This document shows positions 23,818-30,898 of a stretch of 64,000 bases of DNA, piece by piece. The notes below the pieces were generated by a model. That model saw nothing but the letters and a program-made list of their open reading frames with translations, was not told the origin of the DNA and ran no database searches. This stretch comes from Pseudolabrys taiwanensis (GTDB lineage: Bacteria; Pseudomonadota; Alphaproteobacteria; Rhizobiales; Xanthobacteraceae). Numbering within the stretch: the stretch's first letter is position 1; each line of letters starts with the position of its first letter. The position numbers were made by a program, and so were the translations under genes. The stretch lies in assembly GCF_003367395.1 (NCBI RefSeq), contig NZ_CP031417.1:3100001-3164000 (forward strand), read 5' to 3'.

Positions 23818-24864
23818 TTGCGCAACCCAGGCCGGACCGCGATTTCCGCATCAGTGGCCGCGCTCGCCGCGGTCTTTGTCGCGCAAACATCGCCCGCTGC
23901 CGCAGACGATTGTCTTGCCGCGCCGAAAGGCGCGGCCCCCAGCGGGCAGCATTGGTATTACCATCTCGACAAGACAACCAAACGCAAGTGCTGGTATCTG
24001 CACGAGGCGAGTGCGAAGGCCGCGCGGTCCCACGGCACCGCTCGACCGGCGGCCCCCGCCGAGACAGGCCCTTCGGCAGAGCGAACCTCGGCGCCAACGC
24101 CGCGTGATGCATCGGCACAGCCGGCCGGTGGCGCATCGAACGGCAATCCCAATCCATCCCGCAGCGACGCCGCCGCAGGCGCCATTACCGCTCCAGCATC
24201 GGCCAACACAATCACGGCCCCGCCCCTCCAACCCGCGAGCGAACCGATGGCCGCGCAGGGCGCCGCCACGCCGTGGGGCGCCCCGTCAGCCCCGGCACCG
24301 GCCGACGTTCAACGCGGGCCCGCCACACCGGACGACAGCCCGGCAAATGCGGCTTCAACTCCCACCGACACATCCGCGGCAACGACGCCTGACGCCGTCG
24401 CCCGGCCCGATGGCGTACCGGTCACAACGTCAACGCCGGCCAATCCTTCGCCCCACTCCGTGGTCCAGGATCTGCTGATCATCGCATTGGCCGCGGGCCT
24501 GGCGGGCGCGCTGTCGATCATGATCGCGGTCATCCGCCGACGAAAGCCCGTCACAGCCACGCTCGGCAATTTCATCGAATGGGCGGCAGGGTTGGTCGAC
24601 ACGGCCCTTGCGAAACTTGCGGCTCTCCGCCGGCGGAAGCCCGCTGCACCAACGCCGGCGGCACGCTCCTCTGCCGCGGACATGAGGCCCGATCGTCAGA
24701 GTCCCGGCAGACCGAGGCCGCCGAGCCGCGAGGACAATTCATTGCGGCCGGCGCCGACACAACAACCGTCGCTGATCCCGGAACAGCTCACGATGGCGCG
24801 GCCGTTCGTTGCGCCGCGAGGGCAAGCGCGCATACATCGGGACCGTCCCGCCCGCGTGGAATAG
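23818..24864 (+). CDS. Exported, membrane-anchored Ala/Pro-rich protein of unknown function
   Basis: Not assigned to a named family. The 348-residue product has a signal peptide (cleavage near PAAADD, residue 29) and then a compact motif CLAAPKGAAPSGQHWYYHLD followed by RKCWYLHE, with two cysteines and aromatic residues. I recall this motif in short exported proteins of Bradyrhizobium-like bacteria. A low-complexity Ala/Pro/Thr/Ser linker covers about residues 65-215, a single membrane helix (LLIIALAAGLAGALSIMIAV) lies near 220-240, and a basic cytoplasmic tail follows. Translation starts at TTG 23818 with GAGGGG upstream; the ATG at 23811 belongs to a different frame without these features. 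Confidence 0.7.
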   Translation: MRNPGRTAISASVAALAAVFVAQTSPAAADDCLAAPKGAAPSGQHWYYHLDKTTKRKCWYLHEASAKAARSHGTARPAAPAETGPSAERTSAPTPRDASAQPAGGASNGNPNPSRSDAAAGAITAPASANTITAPPLQPASEPMAAQGAATPWGAPSAPAPADVQRGPATPDDSPANAASTPTDTSAATTPDAVARPDGVPVTTSTPANPSPHSVVQDLLIIALAAGLAGALSIMIAVIRRRKPVTATLGNFIEWAAGLVDTALAKLAALRRRKPAAPTPAARSSAADMRPDRQSPGRPRPPSREDNSLRPAPTQQPSLIPEQLTMARPFVAPRGQARIHRDRPARVE

Positions 24865-24906
24865 CGAGCATACGAACAATTCAAACCGCTTCGGATCTCC
24901 GACAGA

Positions 24907-25581
24907 TCAGCGCTGGCGCGTCTTCGCCGGTGTCACACCCTGCATGAACAGCTTAAGAGCCCGCTGCAATGCGTCGACCCCGGCCTCGACGTCCAGCTTT
25001 TTTGACATGAGCCAGCGGCGCAGCTCGACTTGAAAGATGCTGAAGGCAACCCATCCGATGAAATCGGCGTCCTCGGATGAATGAACCGTCTGCCGATCGA
25101 TCGCCATTTTGATCACTCGCCCGACCAAGCGAATGACGCGCTCGCGGATGGCCTGAAACTCAGCGGCTTGCCGCCCCGAATCGTAAAACGTCATCTCGCG
25201 AAGCATCAGGCGCGACAGCAGCGGCTGCCGGCCGAAGAGTTCGTAATGATGCCGAAACACGGTGATGAGGTTCTGCAGACAGGGCGCATCGTCGCGGATA
25301 GCGGCCTCCGCCTTTTCCGTCACGTCCGCGAGATCCTCGTTGGCGATCAGGAATAGCAGATCACGTTTGTTGTCGGCATAAGTGAACACCGTGCCGATGC
25401 CGACACCCGCGAGCTGGGCAATCTCCCGCGTCGTGGTGTCGTCGAATCCCCTTTGGATGAACAGCTTTCGCGCCGCCGACTTGATGCGGCGCAATTTCTC
25501 GAGCTTGTTCTTTTCACGCAAGCCAAGAAGACCATCGTTCGACGGCCGCAGAGGCTTCTGTTTAGGACGGGTCGGCGACAT
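24907..25581 (-). CDS. TetR/AcrR family transcriptional regulator
   Basis: A 224-residue one-component repressor. The N-terminal DNA-binding domain (about residues 28-75) reads LRRIKSAARKLFIQRGF, then TTTREIAQLAGVGIGTVFTYADNKRDLL, the classical TetR helix-turn-helix. The C-terminal two thirds are all-helical and form the ligand-binding and dimer domain. It is divergent from the hydrolase-cupin-binding-protein operon, and the space between them contains a perfect 13+13 bp palindrome, so it most likely represses that operon and itself until an inducer binds. The inducer is unknown but is probably a substrate or product of the hydrolase. Confidence 0.9.
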   Translation of the reverse strand: MSPTRPKQKPLRPSNDGLLGLREKNKLEKLRRIKSAARKLFIQRGFDDTTTREIAQLAGVGIGTVFTYADNKRDLLFLIANEDLADVTEKAEAAIRDDAPCLQNLITVFRHHYELFGRQPLLSRLMLREMTFYDSGRQAAEFQAIRERVIRLVGRVIKMAIDRQTVHSSEDADFIGWVAFSIFQVELRRWLMSKKLDVEAGVDALQRALKLFMQGVTPAKTRQR

Positions 25582-25681
25582 TCACCCTCGCGAATCCACA
25601 GCTTCTCTATAACACACGGCGCCTCCCCCCAACGCGCGGCGGCGGCTACGCGCCCTTCGCAGCCGGCTCGGAGGCCCTTGA

Positions 25682-25709
25682 CTCATAATTGAGCGTGCTC
25701 AATTATGAG
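25682..25709. promoter_or_regulatory. Palindromic operator candidate for the TetR regulator
   Basis: ctcataattgagc (25682-25694) and gctcaattatgag (25697-25709) are perfect inverted arms around GT. The site lies 100 bp upstream of the regulator gene and 160 bp upstream of the hydrolase gene, in an A+T-rich patch of an otherwise GC-rich region. Length and symmetry suit a TetR dimer (or pair of dimers). The rest of 25582-25868 shows no gene. Confidence 0.75.
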
Positions 25710-25868
25710 CGCGATCAAATAAAATGACAATGGCGACTGCGGGCAATGCCGCGGCGCGGGAGAGGAAACGGTCGGCTTTTCCGACAAATGGCGCGCAGCA
25801 ACGCAGCGCAACAATCTCACGCGCCCCTGCATCCGCACGCGGCCCTAGACGCAATGGGACATCAGAGA

Positions 25869-27668
25869 ATGAGCACGATGGCTACCACGCGAATTTTGAA
25901 TTCGAGCGACACGCCTCCGACCGAATACGATCGCGCTCCCACCTATTCGCGCATGATCCGCGACAGAGATGTCTACGTTCCTATGCGTGACGGGGTGAAG
26001 ATCTGCGTCGACATCTATCGTCCCGACACGACCGAGAAGCTTCCGGCGCTGCTCGCCTTCGCCATCTACAACAAGGATATTCAAGGCCCCGACGTTACCG
26101 AGACGTTGCCGCCGCAGCCGGCCTGGACACCGCTGTGGACCGGCCCGCAGGAGGCCGGCGATACCCACTTCCTCGTGTCGCGGGGCTACGTTCACATCAT
26201 CGGATCGCCGCGCGCCGTCGGCAAATCGGAGGGCGGCGGCTCGCGGCAATGGGACAGCTACGACCTCATCGAATGGATTGCCGCACAGCCCTGGTGCGAC
26301 GGCAATGTCGGCATGGTGGGCATCTCGGGCTTCGGCGCCGAGCAGTTTCATGTCGCCAAACAGCAGCCGCCGCATCTGAAGGCGATCTTCCCGTTCGACC
26401 CGCGCGGCGCCTACGGCACGCTCGGCAGCTTCCGCGAGGAATATCCGGGCGGCGTTCTCCACCTCTTCCGTTATCTCGTGGGTCATTTTTCGGCGATGCA
26501 CCAGCATCGCGGCGCACCGGGCCAACTGCCGGAACCGAAAGAGAGCTATTGGCGGGAGGCGATGGCCAATCCCGACTACCGCATGTACCCGAACGTTTTG
26601 AACATGATCGCGCAGAAGGGGCAGCACATGCCGCCCATCTTCGACATGTTCATCGACCCTTACGAGAAACCGGGAACGGTCGAGCAGGCGGAGGCCGACC
26701 TCGCGAAGATCAAGATCCCCTTCTATACCGGCTCAGGCTGGTACGGATACACGTACAAGACCCATCTCAACGGCGCGCAGAACTACTTCGCCGCCGCCGA
26801 TGCCCCCAAGAAACTGATGTTCACCGGCCCCGCTCATCTCGAGCGTCCCTTTCATTCTTTTCATCGCGAGATGCTCCGGTGGTTCGACCACTGGCTGCGA
26901 GGGATCGATACCGATGTGATGCGCGAACCGCCCGTCAAGTTCTGGGTGATGGGCGAAAACCGCTGGCGTACGGCGACGAACTGGCCGTTGCCGGAAACGC
27001 AATGGACCAAGCTCTACCTTGACAGCTGGGAGCGGCTGAGCGCCGAACCATTCATCCCAAGCAGCGTCGACCAATACGTGCCGCCCGACGCATTCGTGCA
27101 GATGCCGCTCACGCAGACGAAGGTCATCCAGAAACTGAGGTACATGACCGATCCGCTGCCCGACGACGTCCTCGTCGCAGGGCCGATGTCGCTGACGCTC
27201 TTTGCCGAAATTGATCAGGAGGACACCAACTGGTTCGTCATCGTGAAGGATGTCGGGCCCGACGCGTCCGTGATGAGCGTGCGCGAGGGCGAACGCGAGC
27301 CACCGTCCGACCTTCCGGAGCGGGAAGTGACACGCGGGTGGCTGAAGGCATCGCTGCGGCAGACCGATCCTAAGCGCTCGAAGCCGTGGAAGCCATGGCA
27401 CGTCCTGACACGCGACAGCCGCAAAGCGATCGTGCCGGGCGAGATCAACGAATATCAAATCGAGATCACGGCGACGGCCAACATGTTCCGAAAGGGCCAC
27501 CGCATCTGCATCGAAATCGCGAGCATGGATTCGCCTACCGGCGTCGCGGGCGCGACCAACGCGGAATACGTGCCCTACCACATCTGCAGCAGCAAAACCG
27601 TGATGCATAAAATCTATCACGACGCGGAGCGGCCGTCGCACGTGCTTCTCCCCGTCATCCCGATCTGA
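25869..27668 (+). CDS. CocE/NonD-type hydrolase (X-Pro dipeptidyl-peptidase S15 fold)
   Basis: Alpha/beta-hydrolase of 599 residues related to cocaine esterase, glutaryl acylase and S15 peptidases, which cleave ester or amide bonds. Visible are RDRDVYVPMRDGVKICVDIY (the typical start), HFLVSRGYVHIIGSPRAVGKS, the nucleophile elbow GISGFG with its serine, a cap domain, the FDHWLRG motif and a C-terminal jelly-roll part (GHRICIEIASMDSP). The elbow is GISGFG instead of the more usual GxSYxG, which may mark a distinct substrate group. ATG 25869 is favoured; an in-frame start at 25746 would add a basic unstructured stretch. It is the first gene of a three-gene unit probably controlled by the divergent TetR protein. 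Confidence 0.87.
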   Translation: MSTMATTRILNSSDTPPTEYDRAPTYSRMIRDRDVYVPMRDGVKICVDIYRPDTTEKLPALLAFAIYNKDIQGPDVTETLPPQPAWTPLWTGPQEAGDTHFLVSRGYVHIIGSPRAVGKSEGGGSRQWDSYDLIEWIAAQPWCDGNVGMVGISGFGAEQFHVAKQQPPHLKAIFPFDPRGAYGTLGSFREEYPGGVLHLFRYLVGHFSAMHQHRGAPGQLPEPKESYWREAMANPDYRMYPNVLNMIAQKGQHMPPIFDMFIDPYEKPGTVEQAEADLAKIKIPFYTGSGWYGYTYKTHLNGAQNYFAAADAPKKLMFTGPAHLERPFHSFHREMLRWFDHWLRGIDTDVMREPPVKFWVMGENRWRTATNWPLPETQWTKLYLDSWERLSAEPFIPSSVDQYVPPDAFVQMPLTQTKVIQKLRYMTDPLPDDVLVAGPMSLTLFAEIDQEDTNWFVIVKDVGPDASVMSVREGEREPPSDLPEREVTRGWLKASLRQTDPKRSKPWKPWHVLTRDSRKAIVPGEINEYQIEITATANMFRKGHRICIEIASMDSPTGVAGATNAEYVPYHICSSKTVMHKIYHDAERPSHVLLPVIPI

Positions 27669-27701
27669 TGCGCGGCACAAGAACAACAGACAGGTTCAAT
27701 T

Positions 27702-28259
27702 ATGGAAATTAAGCGGACAACAAGGCGGATCGTTACGGGCCACGATGCGGACGGCAAAGCCGTAGCGCTGTTCGACGGCGCCGTGGAAGCGCATCAGCGA
27801 ACGCCCGGCGGGAACGCCATCACCATGCTTTGGGTCACGAGCGAATCCCCGGCGGACGTCAATGGCAGCATCGATCGCACAGCGACCAAGGTCGGCGTAC
27901 CGCCACCGCAGAACGGCTCGATCTTCCGGATCGTCGACTTCCCACCCACTCGGCCGGGAACAGGCCATGTCGACCATGACAAGATCCTGATCGGCATGGG
28001 GATCGACCCGGCGACGCAGGGCTACATGCGCCACGCCAACACGCATCGCACCCGCAGCGTCGACTACGCCATCGTTCTCGATGGCGAGATCGATATGCTG
28101 ATGGACGACACCGAGGTGCACATGAAAGCCGGCGACGTGCTGGTGCAACAAGGCACCAATCATGCCTGGGTGAACAACGGTAGCAGGCCATGCCGCATCG
28201 CATTCATCCTCATCGATGCCAATGAACCATCTGCGTGGAAACAAGGCTGGACCAAGTAA
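27702..28259 (+). CDS. Cupin domain protein
   Basis: A 185-residue beta-barrel protein with a C-terminal cupin fold. The first cupin motif is represented by HANTHRTRSVDYAIVLDGE (an Asp where Glu is usual) and the second by KAGDVLVQQGTNHAWVNNG, giving possible metal ligands in His residues of both. Related proteins are often annotated as cupins near aromatic or xenobiotic degradation genes and may be metal-dependent oxygenases, isomerases or sensors; the reaction cannot be read from sequence. It is 33 bp after the hydrolase and 62 bp before the binding-protein gene on the same strand. Confidence 0.83.
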   Translation: MEIKRTTRRIVTGHDADGKAVALFDGAVEAHQRTPGGNAITMLWVTSESPADVNGSIDRTATKVGVPPPQNGSIFRIVDFPPTRPGTGHVDHDKILIGMGIDPATQGYMRHANTHRTRSVDYAIVLDGEIDMLMDDTEVHMKAGDVLVQQGTNHAWVNNGSRPCRIAFILIDANEPSAWKQGWTK

Positions 28260-28321
28260 GCGTGTCGTGAATCAAAAAGCCCCTCAAAAAAACCGGGGCA
28301 ATTCAACTGGAGGAGACAAAC

Positions 28322-29299
28322 ATGGACGCCGGACGTCGCAGGTTCATCCAATTGGCCGCTAGCGCCGCCTCTCTTTCGATCCTTTCCGGCCCAACGCGGG
28401 CCCAGACTTATCCCTCGCGACCGATCACCCTGGTCGTGTTTCTTCCGGCCGGCGCGATCCCCGACGTGATGGCGCGTCTCATCGGAGAGGCGCTGTCGCG
28501 GCGTCTGGGGCAGCCCGTCGTCGTCGAAAATCGCTTCGGCGCCGGCGGAAATTTGGCGCTACAAACGGTGGCCCGCGCGCCGGCCGACGGCCATACGCTG
28601 TTGCTGCTGGCGTCGCCGCATGCCGTCAACGTATCGCTCTACCCCGACAATCCCGTCACGGTGCTCAAGGACATCGCGCCGATCGCGACGATCAACCGCG
28701 ATACGTTCGTGCTGACGGTCAACCCGTCGATGCCGGTCAAGACCGTGGCGGAATTTATCGCCTACGCGAAAGCCAACCCGGGCAAGATCAATCTGTCGTC
28801 GAACGGCACCGGCAACCTGCCCCACCTCGCCGGAGAATTGCTCAAGATGGCGACCGGCATCGACGTACTGCACGTGCCGTACCGCGGTTCGCCGGCGGCG
28901 CTCGCCGCCGTCACGGCGGGCGACGTGCAGGCGCTCATCGACTCGGTCGGAGTGTCGCTGCCGCTGATCAAAGCAGGCAAGATACGCGCGCTTGGCGTGT
29001 CCTCGACCGCACGTGTTCCCATGCTGCCCGACGTCCCGACGATTGCCGAAACGGTCCCCGGCTACACCGTCATCGGATGGCTCGGTCTCGGCGCGCCAAA
29101 GGGCACGCCCGCGGAGATTATCGACCGTCTCAACAGGGAGACCAATGCGGTGCTGACCGATCCCGCCATAAGGGCGAAGATGGCCGAGTTCGGCAGCGAG
29201 CCGTTTACGAGCACGCCGGCCGAGTTCGCCAAGTTCATCGCCGACGATGCCGACAAGTGGGGCAAGGTGGTGAAAGCGGCGGGCATCAAGATCCAGTAG
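28322..29299 (+). CDS. Bug family tripartite tricarboxylate transporter (TctC-type) binding protein
   Basis: Periplasmic solute-binding protein of 325 residues. It has an N-terminal export signal with a twin-arginine-like RRRFIQLAAS stretch, cleaved after TRAQ. The Bug/TctC core includes YPSRPITLVVFLPAGAIPDVMARL, NRFGAGGNLA, HVPYRGSPAALAAVTAGDVQ and the GWLGLGAPKGTPAEII segment near the end. Such proteins bind carboxylates or aromatic acids for TctAB carriers; no tctA or tctB adjoins it, which is common for Bug proteins. A strong GGAGGAG lies upstream of ATG 28322. Its operon position suggests it captures the substrate or product of the hydrolase. Confidence 0.9.
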   Translation: MDAGRRRFIQLAASAASLSILSGPTRAQTYPSRPITLVVFLPAGAIPDVMARLIGEALSRRLGQPVVVENRFGAGGNLALQTVARAPADGHTLLLLASPHAVNVSLYPDNPVTVLKDIAPIATINRDTFVLTVNPSMPVKTVAEFIAYAKANPGKINLSSNGTGNLPHLAGELLKMATGIDVLHVPYRGSPAALAAVTAGDVQALIDSVGVSLPLIKAGKIRALGVSSTARVPMLPDVPTIAETVPGYTVIGWLGLGAPKGTPAEIIDRLNRETNAVLTDPAIRAKMAEFGSEPFTSTPAEFAKFIADDADKWGKVVKAAGIKIQ

Positions 29300-29353
29300 C
29301 GCTCCCACCGCCCGGCGCACTCACCTCAGACCGATAGGCGGTAGCGCAGCGGC

Positions 29354-30631
29354 TTAGCTGCCCACCGCCTCGAGCGTATCCTCGAAAGTCTTGAGCCCGG
29401 CGCGCGGCGCGTTGACCAGCACCGCCATGTTGCCGGGCAGGTGCTGGTTCTTCCACATCTTCATGTGCGCGAGCGGGATGTTCTCCCAGGGGAAGACCTC
29501 GCTCATGCACGGGTCGATGCGCTGTTCGAGCACGAAGCGGTTGGCTTGGCTCGCCTGCTTCAAGTGCGCGAAGTGCGAGCCCTGGATGCGCTTCTGCCGC
29601 ATCCAGACGTAACGCGCGTCGAAGGTGATGTTGAAGCCGGTGGTGCCGGCGCAGAACACGACCATGCCGCCGCGCTTGACCACCATGCACGAGACCGGGA
29701 AGGTCTGCTCGCCCGGATGCTCGAACACGATGTCGACGTCACGCTTGCCGGTGATGTCCCAGATCGCCTTGCCGAAGCGGCGGGCTTCCTTCGCCCAATC
29801 GTTGAACTCGGCCGAGTTGACCTGCGGCAACTGACCCCAGCACTTGAAGTCCTTGCGGTTGATCACGCCCTTGGCACCGAGATTGAGCACGTACTCGGCC
29901 TTGGAATCGTCGGAGACGACGGCAATCGCGTTGGCGCCCGAAGCAGCGACGAGCTGGATGCCGAACACGCCGAGCCCGCCGGAGGCGCCCCACACCAGCA
30001 CGTTATCGCCGGGCTTTAGCGTGTGCGGCGAATGGCCGAACAGCATGCGGTAGGCGGTGGCGAGCGTCAGCGTATAGCAGGCCGCCTCTTCCCAGGAGAG
30101 ATGCTTCGGCTTGTGCATCAGCTGACGCGACTGCACGCGGCAGAACTGCGCGAACGAACCGTCCGGCGTCTCGTAGCCCCAGATGCGTTGCGAGGGCGAG
30201 AGCAGCGGATCGCCGCCGTTACAGTCCTCGTCGTCGCCGTCGTCCTGATTGCAATGAACGATGACTTCGTCGCCGACCTGCCAGCGTTTGACCTTTGAGC
30301 CGACCGCCCAGACCACGCCGGAGGCGTCGGAGCCGGCGATATGGAAAGGCTGCTTATGAACGTTGAAGGGCGTGATGGGCTGACCGAGACCGGCCCAGAT
30401 GCCGTTGTAGTTGACGCCACCGGCCATCACCATGATGAGGACTTCGTCCTCGCCAATGCTCCAGGTCGGCACGACTTCGAGTTGGAAAGATTTATCCGGC
30501 GGTCCGTGCCGGTCCTGCCGGATCACCCAGGCGTGCATCTTCTCGGGGACATGCCCGAGCGGCGGGACTTCGCCGATGCCGTACAAATCCTTGACGGACG
30601 TAACACTTCGTCGGGGCGCGACAGCCGGCAT
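29354..30631 (-). CDS. ccr: Crotonyl-CoA carboxylase/reductase
   Basis: Key enzyme of the ethylmalonyl-CoA pathway: NADPH-dependent reductive carboxylation of crotonyl-CoA to (2S)-ethylmalonyl-CoA. The 425-residue protein is a medium-chain reductase with MHAWVIRQDRHGPPDKSFQ at the start, GGVNYNGIWAGLG, AGSDASGVVWAVG, the nucleotide-binding VWGASGGLGVFGIQL, GAKGVINR and a C-terminal GSHFAHLKQASQANR region. Segments corresponding to the CO2 pocket described for this family (GVNYNG, GYETPDGSFA, GSHFAH) are present, arguing for carboxylase activity and not simple enoyl-CoA reduction. It is divergent from ecm across 267 bp that hold a paired 13-bp inverted site. The start ATG 30631 is conventional for the family. 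Confidence 0.95.
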   Translation of the reverse strand: MPAVAPRRSVTSVKDLYGIGEVPPLGHVPEKMHAWVIRQDRHGPPDKSFQLEVVPTWSIGEDEVLIMVMAGGVNYNGIWAGLGQPITPFNVHKQPFHIAGSDASGVVWAVGSKVKRWQVGDEVIVHCNQDDGDDEDCNGGDPLLSPSQRIWGYETPDGSFAQFCRVQSRQLMHKPKHLSWEEAACYTLTLATAYRMLFGHSPHTLKPGDNVLVWGASGGLGVFGIQLVAASGANAIAVVSDDSKAEYVLNLGAKGVINRKDFKCWGQLPQVNSAEFNDWAKEARRFGKAIWDITGKRDVDIVFEHPGEQTFPVSCMVVKRGGMVVFCAGTTGFNITFDARYVWMRQKRIQGSHFAHLKQASQANRFVLEQRIDPCMSEVFPWENIPLAHMKMWKNQHLPGNMAVLVNAPRAGLKTFEDTLEAVGS

Positions 30632-30682
30632 TCCGCAGTCTCCCTAGGTGCTCATTTTAAAGCAGTGTGACCCAAGACATGC

Positions 30683-30845
30683 TGCAACGCAATATAGAAC
30701 TCCGCGACAAAGCCGCCGTTCCATCGGCCGGTCCGACCGGCGCATTCAAAATCGTCGATGAATCCGGGCCTCCCGTGGCGCGGTTAGTTGCGTCGGAACC
30801 TATCCCAGGTCCCCGCCGATCGGCCTAGATACATATTGCGTTGCA
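30683..30845. promoter_or_regulatory. Paired inverted sites in the ccr-ecm divergent promoter region
   Basis: TGCAACGCAATAT (30683-30695) and its exact inverted copy ATATTGCGTTGCA (30833-30845) flank the middle of the region between the divergent ccr and ecm genes, 150 bp apart. The right-hand site is itself a small palindrome, TTGC-GTT-GCAA. One site is about 50 bp from each start codon, a symmetrical layout expected of a shared regulator. No other gene lies in 30632-30898. Confidence 0.6.
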
Positions 30846-30898
30846 ATAGGAAAGGCGGCACGCTGTCGTCCAACGGACACCGCCAAAAAAAGCGCGAC

